Source: Sperchopsis tessellata
Taxonomy: Eukaryota > Arthropoda > Insecta > Coleoptera > Hydrophilidae
Direction of reading: 5' to 3'
DNA length: 28,499 bases
NCBI GenBank assembly: GCA_033557685.1
Contig: JAWQRN010000547.1
Coordinates: 1 to 28,499 of the forward strand
The notes under the pieces are model-generated. The model did not search any database, was not told where the DNA came from, and saw only the letters and a program-made list of their open reading frames with translations. Shown here piece after piece: positions 1-10,805 of this stretch (the stretch's first letter is position 1; every line of letters begins with the position of its first letter). The translations under genes were made by a program, and so were the position numbers.

Positions 1-555
1 ATATAAAATTGCCTATTCTGGTGAGGTAATAGGTGTCTGATCTTCTGACCGGCTCTGAATATCTAGTCTCTAACATCTTATACATTATGTAGACACGGGC
101 AAAATACCTTGTATTTCTGAAAAAAAGGTCAAATGTGCATCATAAGTGGATGCTTCTTAGTTGCACGCACAGCTTGTTTCTGAAAAGAGAACAAGTCTCC
201 TATATAAAGAGAATATAGAACAGAAAGAATACTTTACTCTAGCTGCATCACCACCCAAAATGTTTGATGTTTATCGAATAGCAAACAATGCCAAAGATAG
301 TCTATTTGACAATGCCAAATTCCATGGTTCGATCATTGTTTAAAGCGAGCTCATTTTTGATAAACCTAGTTTCGTCATGTGCACATACAACATTATCCGT
401 CCACACAAGATCACCGACTTTCCGGTTATTGGCAAGTAAGGTCGGGTCGTACAATATTAATAATTGTTTATTCTCATTCTGGTTTATAAAACTACTGTTT
501 TGTATCTCCTTTTCGCTTTCTGTACTCGTATTTCAATAATTTTATATTGCAAGAA
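1..555. other. Unassigned AT-rich sequence
   Basis: No gene is recognised here. Open frames up to 83 codons exist but show no family motif. On the minus strand around 340-440 a short frame reads VWTDNVVCAHDETRF, which faintly recalls the YADD-containing palm of a LINE reverse transcriptase. It lies about where motif C of the minus-strand relic at 556-960 would be expected. The core YADD is not preserved and no motif B is seen between them, so this is not called as coding. Confidence 0.4.
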
Positions 556-960
556 GATGTTCCCAATGTCAGCAGACTCAAGAGTTTCTTTGGTATGTCA
601 AAATTCTTCAGACACTGTTTCCCGACCTCTTGAGATGCTTAAACATATGAAGATAAGCCTCTTAAGTTTCCACAACGTGATTTCCTTCCACATAGAATTG
701 TATCTATACTTCACCTACCCTCCTGACAGTGGCAAACTCCAGTTTTCTCAGCAAGAGCCTATGATCCATAGTGTCAAATACTCTTGACATATCGAAGAAG
801 AGCAGTACATGGTTAATCACATTAATAGTAACAGTATATCTTGAAACGATTACTGCTATGATTTTGGAGCATCTGTTCCGATAAAAATTCTGACTGTGTA
901 ATAAAACTTGTTAAATTCTTTCATAAAAACAAAGTTCAAACGATTTCAAAATTTTGTTCT
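556..960 (-). pseudogene. LINE reverse transcriptase relic (palm motif A region)
   Basis: Read on the minus strand, about 737-806 gives FFDMSRVFDTMDHRLLLRKL and then EF. This is the motif A region (the DLSKAFDTVDH type) of Jockey/CR1-superclade non-LTR retrotransposon reverse transcriptases. About 25 residues upstream, SQNFYRNRCSKI (about 868-900) fits the finger segment before the palm. About 20 residues downstream, IQFYVEGNHVVET fits the segment that normally follows. Stops fall after VRRVGEV and after VVET, and motif B (VPQG type) cannot be found, so the copy is dead. The enzyme would have made cDNA from the element's own RNA at a nicked target site. The plus-strand open frame at 464-787 is a shadow of this relic. 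The ends are not defined. Seen: motif and stops. Inferred: clade. Confidence 0.7.
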
Positions 961-1291
961 GCAAGCCAATCCGTCATCTCGGCTTTGCATCAATTTTGGT
1001 TGTATAATAATAATATTTTCGATTCTTATATTAGAGTAATATCCATTTTGAAATGAATTACTAATTAACATTGACAGGGTTTACTGTGTGTTTCCTTACA
1101 GTATGTCAGAACTGTGCCAGTAATCCTCTAAATCTAATAAAATAGTGAAAGGAAAGAATGATGGGCTCACATCTCTCTAAAGTTGTATCTCAACATCAGT
1201 GAGATTGGTACCAGTAAATTCATGTATTTTAGACGGCCTACTGCACTGCTGTTAATGAAACGACACAGCAAACTCCAGCAAAAGCAATTTT
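961..1291. other. Unassigned spacer
   Basis: AT-rich sequence between two oppositely oriented LINE relics. I see no motif, repeat or element end in it. It could hold unrecognisably decayed LINE sequence belonging to either neighbour. Confidence 0.4.
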
Positions 1292-2290
1292 TTGAAAAGA
1301 AATGATATCACCAGTAGATTTAATCCTAAACAACTAAAAAATGATAAAGCGGTAGGAGTGGATGGTATAATGACAGAATTATTTTTGAGCTGGGGCAGAA
1401 TATCTGTGGAAATTATCTATAAAATGCTAAATATAATCTGTGAGTCGGGAAGTGGGCCAATGGAGTTGGTTGAGAATTTAGTTCTAAAGATTCCAATTGG
1501 ACACATTGTGACAACTGGAAAACAATTACATTGCTTTGTACGACCAGTAAAATACTGGGGAGAATGATGGATGATATCGAAGGACGCTTGAGTATCAATC
1601 AGGCTGGATTTAGATTAAGTTGATCTTGCTTAGACAATATTTGTACCCTGCGTATTATTGTGAAACAGGTGTTGGAATGGTAGAACGAGGTGCATATGGG
1701 TTTCGAGGATTTTGAGAAGCTTGACAGGAATAGCACGTGGCAAATTCTGGATAAATATGGTGTCCCAGCAAAGAACATATACATGATCAGATTATTGTAT
1801 GAGGGCTACACTGCAAGGGTTTTACACAACGACCAACTGTTGGGTCCTATTGTTGCTGAATGTAGTTTGAGGCAAAGATTTCACCAATGCTATTTTTGAT
1901 TGTCATTGACTATGTAATAGAATTAACTGTTTAGTGTGAAGCAGGATGAAGGTTTGGAGGGGAAGTGTGGAGCATGAGTGACGTCTGCTATCTAGGTAGC
2001 GTGATAGTTGGTAAGGGAAACTGTGGAAATTATGTATAGGCTTTTAATTCTTTGAAGAGAGTATGGATGTCTGAAAAACTGTCAAAAAGAACAAAAATGA
2101 GATCTTATTATGTAAACGTGATGAGTGTACTAATATATGAATGTGAGTACTAGATAACATCAGAGAGTCTTGTGGGCAGGCTGCAGTGATTTGGAGGAGA
2201 GGTGTGCTCAGAGTGGGAGATAGTGGAGGATTGAATACCAACAAAATAAAAACAGTACAGAATAAAGCAAGGAGATGCACATGGCTGGCT
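1292..2290 (+). pseudogene. LINE reverse transcriptase relic, fingers to C-terminus
   Basis: Three consecutive stretches of one non-LTR retrotransposon polyprotein are visible. First, LKNDKAVGVDGIMTELF (from about 1333) is the RT finger motif K-N-x-K-A-x-G-x-D-G. Second, DFEKLDRNSTWQILDKYGVP, followed by IRLLYEGYTARVLHNDQLLG (about 1705-1845), is the palm. The residues that should carry motif A 'AFD' between DFEK and LDR are missing, so the catalytic aspartate is lost. Then SLRQRF (motif B remnant) and LFLIVIDYVI appear. Third, CYLGSVIVGKGNCGNYV (about 1986-2040) and RSYYVNVMSVLIYECEY match the post-palm domain with the YLGS motif. Reading requires several frame changes and there are many stops. 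This lineage resembles the insect 'endonuclease-reverse transcriptase' type, also seen at 9690-10330 and 25500-26680. The endonuclease part is absent. Confidence 0.85.
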
Positions 2291-2465
2291 AAAATGTCAT
2301 TAAATTATTTTAGCCTTTGAAATGTCTTATGGCGCCCTATGCTCCAATGGGGGTATCAGGACCAAGAAGAGGTATTGCTATTAAGGCTTTTCGCTGTTTT
2401 GGGGAAAAGCATAATTGCTCATCGGCTGCTTCTTACCCCTTGGGTATTTGAAATATATGAAAAAT
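2291..2465 (+). other. Probable 3' tail of the preceding LINE
   Basis: A slightly GC-richer segment directly downstream of the LINE RT relic containing TGGCGCCCTATGCTCCAATG. It also has a small hairpin, GCTTTTC at 2386-2392 pairing with GAAAAGC at 2404-2410. Position and composition suggest the 3' UTR of the upstream LINE. This is inferred, and no tail repeat or target duplication was found. Confidence 0.35.
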
Positions 2466-3599
2466 AATTTTCTTAATTGATGCGCCAGTTTTTTTATTTA
2501 CATCATAATTAAAAAATTTTGATATTTTAAACTTGTAAATTAATTTCAATAAATACTGCACTGCAATAAAATTTATTACTAATTAAATATACAGAAACTG
2601 ACTGTTTTCAACCTACAAGTCAGAAAAAAATATGGGTGCATATTATAAACTAAAATATACATTTTACTTGAAAGTTTTAGACAAAATCAAGCATGCGCGT
2701 TATACACAGTTGTTGAATTCAGCCGATTCGCACAGATTCATGTGAACCAGTTCCTAAAATTTTTTGAGTTCACCGAACCAATTGCTAATGGTACCTAACT
2801 TTTGTATAGTTGCTATTTTAGAGTTTAATTTTTTCCCAAATATGATCAATATTTGCTGGATTTTCGACCATGGCCTAGGGACTGCTTTGACAACGGACCG
2901 ATCCTCGCTCTTAAAAAAAATTCAAAGAACTTGTGCCACAGTACAGATAAATGTGGTAATAACTTGATAACCAATCAGCTTCGATTTGAAATATTTGAAT
3001 ACCAGGTTCATTTAAAACAAAAGACAATCAGTGTATACCAAAGATACATAATTTTTTAAAGATTGTTTTATTTATGTAGTCATCGAATTTGTATACACTG
3101 CTCAAAATAATTAGAATTAGAGGAAATTATATACATATTTAGATTATTTTTTATAATTTTTAAAGGACAAAGTTAATAATAAGTTTAATCAGTGTTGAAA
3201 CTATTGAAAATAAGATTAGGAGAAAAATTTTGAATTAAACCTGGACACCAATAACCCTGAATCAAACTGCGTACAAAATTTAAGAAAAAGATATGAACTT
3301 TGTGTTTTAAATAAAGGTGGCCATTTTGAACAATTTTTATAGTTTATAAACTTTCATGCAGTTGCAAAATGTAGTGCTATGTATTTTTCTTTTAAGACTT
3401 TTGGTAAAGAAGTATTTTTTATTATGCTTCGATAAAATGCAAATTCTTTTATGAAATTAATCTTTTCAGGTATATAATATAACAAATGTAGCTACATAAA
3501 TACTATAATTGCACATATGTAGCTACATAAGTAAGAAGGAGAAAAATGCTTATCATACATGTTCTGAAGACCTTTTTTATATCATGAATTTTTGGCAGT
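2466..3599. other. AT-rich spacer with a repeated palindrome
   Basis: No gene or element end is recognised. The perfect 10-bp palindrome TGTAGCTACA occurs twice, at 3487-3496 and 3518-3527, in an ATGTAGCTACATAA context. The centres are 31 bp apart. Two overlapping short open frames near 2764-3059 show no family resemblance. Confidence 0.4.
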
Positions 3600-4190
3600 T
3601 TAGAAAACACCCACTCGCATGAATTACTCTATTATATTGAAGTTCTACTGTGTTACAAAAGCTGCATATAAATTGATGTAAAGTAGTTATCAGAATAATC
3701 GTCACGTTAAAATGAGCTAAAAAAAATTTGTTTAGTGTTTCATTTCCACAGTGTGCTCCAAAAGCTTCAGTTCTGGGCCATTTGCTATTTATTCTATATG
3801 TGAATGATATCAACACACCATTTGCAGAAAAAAACATTTTTGTATGCAGATAATACCACTCTGATCTTATTTAATTATTTAAAAATCCATCAAACTCGTA
3901 ATTGTGTTAGTTCTGCTAAAAAATAATTCATTTTAACACAAAATAGTTACTTTTGCAGTATGCAGTTGAAATAAAGTGTATTTCAAAACATTTCAATATT
4001 TAACGCAATAAACTTGACATGGGCATTTGAATGTCAATTATCTATTAAAGTAAACTGATGCAAAAAATAAGGAATTCACATTTCTAAAATTGAACCCAGT
4101 GTTATCTCAATATTGCACAAAAAACTTTAAAAGTGAGTACAGTTTCAAGACAAATTACTCCTAAATGACGCCTGGAAATGAACAACAACA
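3600..4190 (+). pseudogene. LINE reverse transcriptase relic (motifs B and C)
   Basis: The plus strand at about 3751-3826 reads APKASVLGHLLFILYVNDIN, the motif B region (GVPQGSVLGPLLF type) of a Jockey/CR1-superclade LINE reverse transcriptase. One frameshift later comes YADNTTLILF (about 3842-3875). This is motif C with the second aspartate of YADD changed to asparagine. Upstream, HELLYYIEVL and SSYQNNRHVKMS fit the segment between motifs A and B. Downstream, WAFECQLSIKVN (about 4025-4060) fits the usual segment after YADD. Stops and at least one frameshift make it dead. The minus-strand open frame 3577-3837 is a shadow. The ends are undefined. Both this and the relic at 556-960 are of the same general clade but on opposite strands. 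Confidence 0.8.
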
Positions 4191-5448
4191 TTCATAATGC
4201 TGTCCTGCAATTTTTTCAAATAGTATAATATGCAATCCTGAATTACCAACTAACCAAAAAATGTCTCAATATCAATAAAAATGTCTAATTGTTTAAATTA
4301 GACAATATACAACTAATTTAGGGCAAAATTTAAACACTAAAAATGAGAACTATTTTGGAACAGAGGGAGCATTGTTTTTCTTTTTTTAAATTTTGTTTAA
4401 TTCATTATTAATTCGATACTATTTGCAATACAATTATAATGTTTATATTTTTGTGTAAAATAATTTGTACCTGACACAGACAAACATAAAATTTAATTCG
4501 AAATATTCACAGCATTTGACCCAATTCGTGAGGTTATGAAATTAAAATAAGTCTTCATATTAATTCAAATCACACAAAGAGAATGATAGTTTGACATGAA
4601 ATAATAATTTTCTAAAATAAATGTCCGTATTTTTCTGGAATGGGATCAACACATGCCTATTTTTCCCATGCTTTGAGTACAGGAGTTTGGCAGATAGATA
4701 AAAGATACTAGCACCATATGATCACAAGATGAATCAAGCTCACTGGATCCCTCGCTCTTTATATGGGTCAATGTACTAAAATGTAGCAAAGGAAGGATAT
4801 ATTTAGATTGGTTTAATACAAATTTATAACTAATTTAATGTTTCACTTTAGTAGAAATGCAAAATAATACCTACCTTACTTGTTTGAATACTTTATTTTA
4901 AATATATATTATATCACGTGTACTGATATGGTAAGTTGACCATCCCCATATTGCTTTTAGCAGTACAGTACTGTTTTGAAATGTGTACTGCTCAATTTTT
5001 GTGTGCAATTTTGTACTGTTTTCCTTATGTATTATACTTCTTTGTACTAATTTTAACAAATACTCCTTAGATATCTTATGCCAGTTGTTGGCAAAAAAAT
5101 AAATAAAAGATCAGATAATAGTGGATAGATATAAGAGTGAATTCATTCTAGCTGACACACTAAATCAATAAATTTTAAGAAAATCCAGGATCAAACTTTA
5201 AAAATGACAACTACAAACTTTTTAATGCAGTTGGAAGCAAAATATTTTGGAAATAGTTATTTTTACGAAAAAATATGCTTATTTATTAGACAAAGGAAAT
5301 TGCATGCAATATTTCCCGGAAAACTTTACTAACTAACTAGGAAATATAAATCCACGCTTATAAACATTAATACTTATACTTAATAGTTTTTGCTAAAAGG
5401 ATTGACTAGCAACTCAAATACATACCATCTTTTAACACATAATAAGCA
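4191..5448. other. Unassigned AT-rich spacer
   Basis: No coding motif, element terminus or tandem repeat could be supported. Around 4960-5050 the word TGTACT/GTACTG recurs irregularly, but without a fixed period. Confidence 0.4.
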
Positions 5449-5450
5449 TA

Positions 5451-5602
5451 CAGACTGTCCAAGAAAAGATTGTCCGCCATGGATATTTGGGATATCTTAC
5501 CAGTTGTAAAGATAGTTTAATGTGAGAAGTTTTAAGCCAATTTCAAATATCAGATTTGATATTCTCCAGCTTCATTTATTTCCGAGATATTTGCAAAAAA
5601 AT
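5451..5602. repeat. Left terminal inverted repeat of the mariner-like element
   Basis: Matches the reverse complement of 6722-6879 along its length. Shared blocks include AAGATTGTC, TTTCAAATATCAGATT versus CTATGTCAAATATCAGATTA, and GATATTTGCAAAAA at the inner edge. It probably holds the transposase binding sites. Confidence 0.85.
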
Positions 5603-6124
5603 TAATTTTCTTTACTCGCCCATTTTTTGTGATTAATACTATTATTTATTTATTTTTTACTTATGTTTTCAAAAATCACATGTTAACTTTTGATTTTCTT
5701 ATGGGCGTCATTTCTAATTTTATACAAAGCAAATGTAACATTCATTCAGCTTCAAGAAACATTTTTTTAAAATTCACTTTCACTTGTTTACTCCCCATAC
5801 GCCACCCCTGATTTTGTACCAAATAAATGTGATTTTATTTTTTATAATTATATTATACAAATTATAAAGTAAAAATACCATTTTTTAAATAGGCTTACTC
5901 CTTTCAGTTAACAACATTTGAAAATTCCTAGCTGTCATAAATTCTTTTGTTTGATAGCTATTACTTGTACCTGTGTTTAGTTCATTCTTATTAATCGTCA
6001 GTTTGTTTTATTTAGTGTTTTAAGTTGACTTGTTACATATTGTCTCATAAAAACTCAATAGATGCTGAGCGTAAGTTATATAAGAATAGCTGATAATTTA
6101 AGACAATATGAATCATTAAATTAA

Positions 6125-6650
6125 AAATGATTATTAAGGCGCTACTATATCAACAAGGCAAATTGAAAATGTAACTGGAATCTTAAAATCTACTGTGCAA
6201 TTTATTTTAAAAAGGACAAATACTCTCCACATGATGAAGTCCAGACCTTGAGTATTTTATGGATGGTATACTAAAGAATGTGGAATTAATAACTTTTCAA
6301 ACAAAATGAGCTATTAATCACTATAACACGCATTTCGGATTAACAAATAATCTACAGAGAATAAAAGTCCAGACATCTAATTCGATTCAACTTTAACATT
6401 TGGTGTGGTATATTAAAATCAATTTAATAGAGCCATTAATATTCGAAGATAAGTTAACAGAGAGATATCTTCAGCTCTTAAGAGTAAATTTTGAAAACAC
6501 TCTTGATGAAGGTTTCATCAAAATGGTGCATATGGATATGTGAGATGGCCAGCCAGGTCTCCTGATCTAACTGCTATGAATTATTTCCTATAAGAAAATT
6601 GAAAGTTAACATATTTTTCTAGATACAAAGAAGTAAAAAATAATCACAAA
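6125..6650 (+). pseudogene. Tc1/mariner-type transposase relic
   Basis: Three transposase pieces lie in order. (1) About 6145-6245: TISTRQIENVTGILKSTVQF followed by ILKR, the helix-turn-helix DNA-binding region of this superfamily. (2) About 6355-6500: NLQRIKVQTSNSIQL, LVWYIKINLIEPLIFEDKLT, ERYLQLLRVNFENTLDE. These match the stretch around and after the second catalytic aspartate. (3) About 6520-6590: HQNGAYGYVRWPARSPDLT then AMNYFL. This includes the usual W-P-x-R-S-P-D-L block, and the residue expected to be the third catalytic Asp (x-L-D-F/Y-F-L-W) is Asn. Several frameshifts and stops separate the pieces and the N-terminus is not resolved. The protein would have cut and joined the TIRs flanking it. 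The similarity is to the insect group whose transposases are often labelled DUF4817-containing. That subgroup name is from memory. Confidence 0.8.
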
Positions 6651-6721
6651 AGTGTGCTTTAAGAATGTTATATATACTATATAACAAAAAATATTAGCAA
6701 CTAAAGCTAATGCAAATTTTC

Positions 6722-6879
6722 AGTTTTTGCAAATATCTTAGAAACAATCGAAGCTGTAGAAACTCTAATCTGATATTTGACATAGGTTTAAACTTTTTAG
6801 AAACTTTTCCCATTGAACCATCTTTGTAGCTATTAAAATAAAGATACACATGATAGACAATCTTATCTTGGGTACTCTA
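6722..6879. repeat. Right terminal inverted repeat of the mariner-like element
   Basis: Reverse-complement partner of 5451-5602. The outermost block ends at the TA of 6880-6881, and the inner edge is the TTTTTGCAAATATCTTAGA region. Confidence 0.85.
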
Positions 6880-6881
6880 TA

Positions 6882-7638
6882 TAGTATAGTATTATATACT
6901 TAATTTGTGATTTTAATTAAAAAAATCATGATTGAATAGACTAAAACGTTATCGTTAACCACTGAGGTATTAAGACAGTTACACTCAAGTTTATGTAGCT
7001 ACTTTTACAGAACCAATATAATATCATACTTGGCTGCCTATCTTAGTTCAAATATAAACCTTTGACATAAATTATAATAAATTAACCACAATTACACGAT
7101 TCTTTTTATTTTTTTTACAATAAAATTTTCTGTCAAGTAAACAATGCTGCTGTGTGGTTATGAGGCATCTTTAATCATTATAAATTTCATCATACATTTA
7201 AAGTATTCAACAATGGGAACATTAAAGTAATAGGTACATGAGATCATTTAAAATATATCATAAAGCACAGAAATTTTAACAACTGGTTCAGCCGCACCAA
7301 TGCCAACTAATTTAATAACCCACCTAAGGCGACTCAATCACAAAATTTGTTAAGAGATCTATTTCTTTTTTATATACAACAAAGGTAAAAAGCATGTTAA
7401 AGCAGATAAAATACAATGAAAGAGATAAGATTTGGGTGCAGTTCTCTTTAATGAAAAACTTGTAGTAGTGTAACGATACAAATTTTTAAAAAAAATGTTT
7501 TTATGAAGATTATAGAAATTTATTTTCTTATTAAATTTAGTAAGTAACAATAATTCAATACTGTACTCATAATTACTAATATATTACTGAAGTTGAAAAT
7601 GCATCTGAGGATAGGAGTGCACACATTCACACACCCCA
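6882..7638. other. Unassigned AT-rich spacer
   Basis: Sequence between the mariner-like element and the 17-bp tandem array. I find no coding motif, TIR or LTR. The 63-codon minus-strand frame at 7359-7550 is AT-driven (Lys/Phe/Leu-rich) and shows no family resemblance. Confidence 0.4.
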
Positions 7639-7757
7639 CTCTATGCATTTATTTGCTCTACAGATTTATACACTCTACAAATTTAAGCACTCTAATGATT
7701 TATGTGTTCTAAGGATTTATGCACTCTATGGATTTAACTGCTATACAGACTTAAGAT
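7639..7757. repeat. 17-bp tandem repeat, seven units
   Basis: Seven consecutive 17-bp units in perfect phase: 7639-7655, 7656-7672, 7673-7689, 7690-7706, 7707-7723, 7724-7740 and 7741-7757. The unit is close to CTCTAcagATTTAtgCA. Unit 2 is CTCTACAGATTTATACA and unit 3 is CTCTACAAATTTAAGCA. Units are diverged by substitution only, with no indels. The array is a minisatellite. An open frame crosses it (start 7643), and because 17 is not a multiple of three, the peptide repeats every 17 codons (LQIYTLYKF... then LRIYALYGF...). There is no sign that it is translated. Confidence 0.9.
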
Positions 7758-7851
7758 CTGTACGTATTAACGGAATGCAGGAAAGTCTCGTGGTTGGGGC
7801 TCAATATATTATAACAAATTATGTTGTGAAGGAATTCCAAAAGAAGCACAG

Positions 7852-8450
7852 AAAATAATAATAATATTTATTAGCGTTCCGCTATAACAAAACAAAATTT
7901 AATTTTTTACAAGATACATAATATAAATTTTCAAAACAAAAATAAAATCTTTCACTCTTTCAAGTAACCACACTACCGGTCAACCATTAATATTTTGCCT
8001 ATTATATCTTGCACAATTCGCCCTTAAAAATTTTAAGTTTCTGCTGTCTTTTTCATAATTAGGTAAAATAATATACATTATCAGAACATTGAAAATGCTA
8101 TTCATCCGTAATTCGTATTTACATTATTTCTCATGAGAAAACATTTTTATATTTATATTATTATTATTATATTACATCTGAATTATGAAAAACACATATA
8201 ATTTAGACCATTTTTCTGCCACGTTCAATTAGTAAGCTAAATGGAGCCTATAAGTTACTGAAGCCGTGGTCTTTTAATCTTTTAAAAATAATAAGTGTTG
8301 TATGGTTGTCGGAACCTGATCGCAGTACATGCAGCTCAATGTGAATGTCTCACAGTTAGAACATACGGCGCTGTGGAACATAATGGACAGAATCCAAATA
8401 TGGGTCTCATGACGTTTACGTGTTAAAAGTACAAGTGTACTATGTGCTCC
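7852..8450 (-). pseudogene. Probable 3' end of a LINE, with (TTA)n-type tail
   Basis: On the minus strand, 8300-8450 yields cysteine/histidine-spaced fragments in two frames: CPLCSTAPYVLTVRHSH, and CETFTLSCMYC followed by TIQHLLF. These resemble the short zinc-knuckle-like C-terminus after the RNase H domain of I-clade LINEs (C-x2-C ... LTVKHIL type). About 450 bp further along the minus strand, the segment ends in GCGGAACGCTAATAAATATT and then ATTATTATT (plus strand 7852-7880), like the short-repeat tails of such elements. An internal (TTA)n run lies at about 8156-8174. The coding match is short and frameshifted, so it remains a probable call. It could instead be unrelated AT-rich sequence ending in a microsatellite. 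Confidence 0.4.
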
Positions 8451-9689
8451 TACTTATCAAAAATTTCATTCCATTGTTCGATTACGTCATTAAAACTGCA
8501 AACATTAAAACGTTTACAGTGTGTTAAACAAAAAAAAATCCTTACTAATAAATAATTATTAATTTTTTTAAAAGACTAACAAAGTTTTTTTATTGTCTTT
8601 CACCTGCAATTAAATCTGTTTTTCATCTTTACTGTATATAAGCAAAACAAATTCTATCTACTATCTCTATTTCTTGATTCATAAAGCACCTTATGGGTAA
8701 TTTCTGTACCTTGTCCCCAGGTTTATTTTATGTTTATAATATCTGATTTTATCTTATATATTGAACACACTATCAATGAGGGCACTAAAACTCATCTTAA
8801 ATATGATTAAAAATAACTATAAATATAAATTTAAAATGGTAAGACCACTCCACACGCCGGCCCTAGCTACCACCAATCAATCTAATATTAACAGTAAATA
8901 ACAAATGTTATGGTTCGTTTGTTACGGTTGATACAACATTTGGTATTTAGCTTTAAGTATGGGTCATATTCGTTGGCATAAGTGACTGTGAATTGCAATT
9001 CCCTATTTGAATACTTGTTTGATTTTATTTCGCCTATGTTAAATGAACTAAATACTTAGACAAATACTCATAGGTGATACTTCTCATTAAAAATATGTTA
9101 GAGTACATATATGCCATCTATAGTTGATTAACACCAATATGGTCACAAATTTTCTTGCACCATATTTGTCAGATGATAAAAGAGTATGTTTATTAATCAT
9201 GAGAGATTCTGTACTTTTGTGTATTAACATTACCCACCAGAATAAGTCTATCATGTTAACGATTTTTTTTGATTTAAAATTAAAAATTACTGTTATGCAC
9301 TTATTTTACAAGCTAAAAAATCATTCTACAGCACTTCTGTAGTTAGTAGTAGCTGCTGATTCAACTCAATAGTTTATAGATACTAATGTTAAGAGTCTGA
9401 CAGCATGATTTCAGATGGATTTGGTTACATAAATCTCTGTGATTTCCATCTGCACATATTAACAGTTTTCTGCATATTAATACACATCTCAGCAGAAAAT
9501 TCATGTATAATGAGAATAAATATTGATTCTAGCAGCGCATACTTTTTCATATTTTGGTAATCAGTTTAGGAACAACTTTCCATTCAGTAGCTTCTGAGGA
9601 AACAGCCACTAAAGTCCTAGTATCCAAATGTATGACACTGATGCCATTAATTTATTGTACGAATAGAAAAATGTTATATTCTCAAATAT
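8451..9689. other. Unassigned spacer
   Basis: No family motif was found. Open frames of 72 (9124-9342) and 60 codons (9554-9736) occur. The last few residues of the second (VIVYTKSGRKL) run into the LINE relic that begins near 9690. The rest looks like random open sequence. Confidence 0.4.
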
Positions 9690-10330
9690 TTCGCAGTGAT
9701 GTGATAGTTTATACAAAATCAGGGAGGAAGCTGTAAAGAAATATTAGTATTTTGTGCTGGATGTAGAATGAGAGACATTTCTCCATGAATATTCTTAAGA
9801 CAAAAATGTTATAGATTGCGAAGGAGAATAAACAAGTGAGTGTGGTTGTGTATAGAGTGCCAATCAAGCAGATGGATACTTTCAAATAGATGGGATCAGT
9901 GATTGACAAAAGGCGAAATATGTAATGTGAGCGACAGACTGCAAGATTATATCAATTACATAGAATAAAATTCCTGAGCAGAAGAGAAGCATTAAAGAAA
10001 ACCAAAGTTGCAGTGTACTCGAAAATATATCTTACCATCCTGATATAAGCTAATGAGTTACATGTGCTCACTCACAGATGAGAAGAAGCAGGGTGCATGC
10101 ATAAAGAACGTGAAAAGTGTTGGTATAGAGTCTAAATTGTTGAGGAGACTAAGGAAAGAGCAACTAAGCTGGTTCATTTATCTGATCTGTATCGAGGAGC
10201 AAAAACTATTGATATGAGGGCCGAAACTCTTAGAAGTAAATCAAGAGAAAGGGCACTAATATCCTGGAATGCTCTCATAACTGGAATATCGTAGAGAGGT
10301 GGACTACCTCCAAATACTACACTAAATAGA
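9690..10330 (+). pseudogene. LINE reverse transcriptase relic, C-terminal half
   Basis: Starting with DVIVYTKSGRKL (the region just after YADD, where residues of the FADD/ADD motif are lost), the plus strand reads in several frames. The order is NILKTKML, VVVYRVPIKQMDTFK then MGSVI (the 'YLGSV' block), FLSRREALKKTKVAVYSKIY and LTILI (the K-x-L-K block), LTDEKKQGACIKNVKSVGIE, and LLRRLRKEQLSWFIYLICIE (the R-x-x-W-x-G-H-x-x-R block). These are the post-palm and C-terminal segments, in correct order, of the same LINE type as 1292-2290. Stops and frameshifts are frequent. The 5' half is absent, which is typical of 5'-truncated LINE insertions. No tail or target duplication was located. Confidence 0.8.
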
Positions 10331-10641
10331 CAGCAGATGACCTAATTATCATGATATTTTACTAATGGTTGGCAGTGGGACTATAATTGTTCATCAAACT
10401 GCATCATAGCTTTATACAAGCATGAAGAAATTCAGTCAATTTCCGAAAATTATGATAAATGATGTGGCTAATTAGAGGAAAATGACAGACCTCTTACATA
10501 CAGTATTGGTTATCAATATAGCAACAAAATAATATTTTAGGTATTTTTTTGGGATGGGTACATAGTGCATAGTGGGTATAATTAAGTGCAATTGAAGCAA
10601 TGTCATATGTTAGGATTGTGAAGCTAGGTGATTTTTTAAAA
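10331..10641. other. Spacer before the LTR element
   Basis: AT-rich, no motif recognised. It ends in AATA at 10642-10645, the left copy of the LTR element's target duplication. Confidence 0.45.
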
Positions 10642-10645
10642 AATA

Positions 10646-10805
10646 TGTTACTTTGCTGTGTTCTTGGACACAGCTTATGCTGGTAGTGGACAAGTAGCCT
10701 AGATGGAGATAGTTCTATAATAAATTTATAGTGAGTAACGTGTATTTCATTATTCTATAGTCAACTATAGTATCAAAAAATATCAATAAGTTATAAAACA
10801 ATACA
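10646..10805 (+). repeat. Left LTR of the Ty3/mag-type element
   Basis: Begins TGTTACTTTGCTGTGTTCTT and ends TATAAAACAATACA. It aligns end to end with 15126-15280. Shared blocks include TTACTTTGC, ACACAGC, AATACGTGTTTCA/AACGTGTATTTCA and TTATAAAAC. The many mismatches show that the insertion is old. Confidence 0.85.

Larger units (their letters stand above)
5451..6879 (+). mobile_element. Tc1/mariner-superfamily transposon with long TIRs, inactive
   Basis: Both ends of a 1429-bp DNA transposon are visible. The left end TACAGACTGTCCAAGA and the reverse complement of the right end TATAGAGTACCCAAGA start at TA dinucleotides (5449-5450 and 6880-6881). These are the TA target duplication expected for this superfamily. 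The inverted similarity runs for about 150 bp at each end, far longer than the 20-30 bp of classic mariner. Between them lies a decayed transposase (6125-6650). Divergence between the two TIRs is considerable, so the insertion is old. Seen directly: TIRs, TA and transposase fragments. The family assignment is from remembered transposase motifs. Confidence 0.85.

Noticed and set aside
340..440. Possible YADD-region of a minus-strand LINE (VWTDNVVCAHDETRF)
   Set aside because: The core motif is not preserved and no motif B lies between it and motif A at 737-806; kept only as a remark.
464..787. 107-codon plus-strand open frame
   Set aside because: The opposite strand carries the LINE RT motif A (VFDTMDH), so this frame is a shadow.
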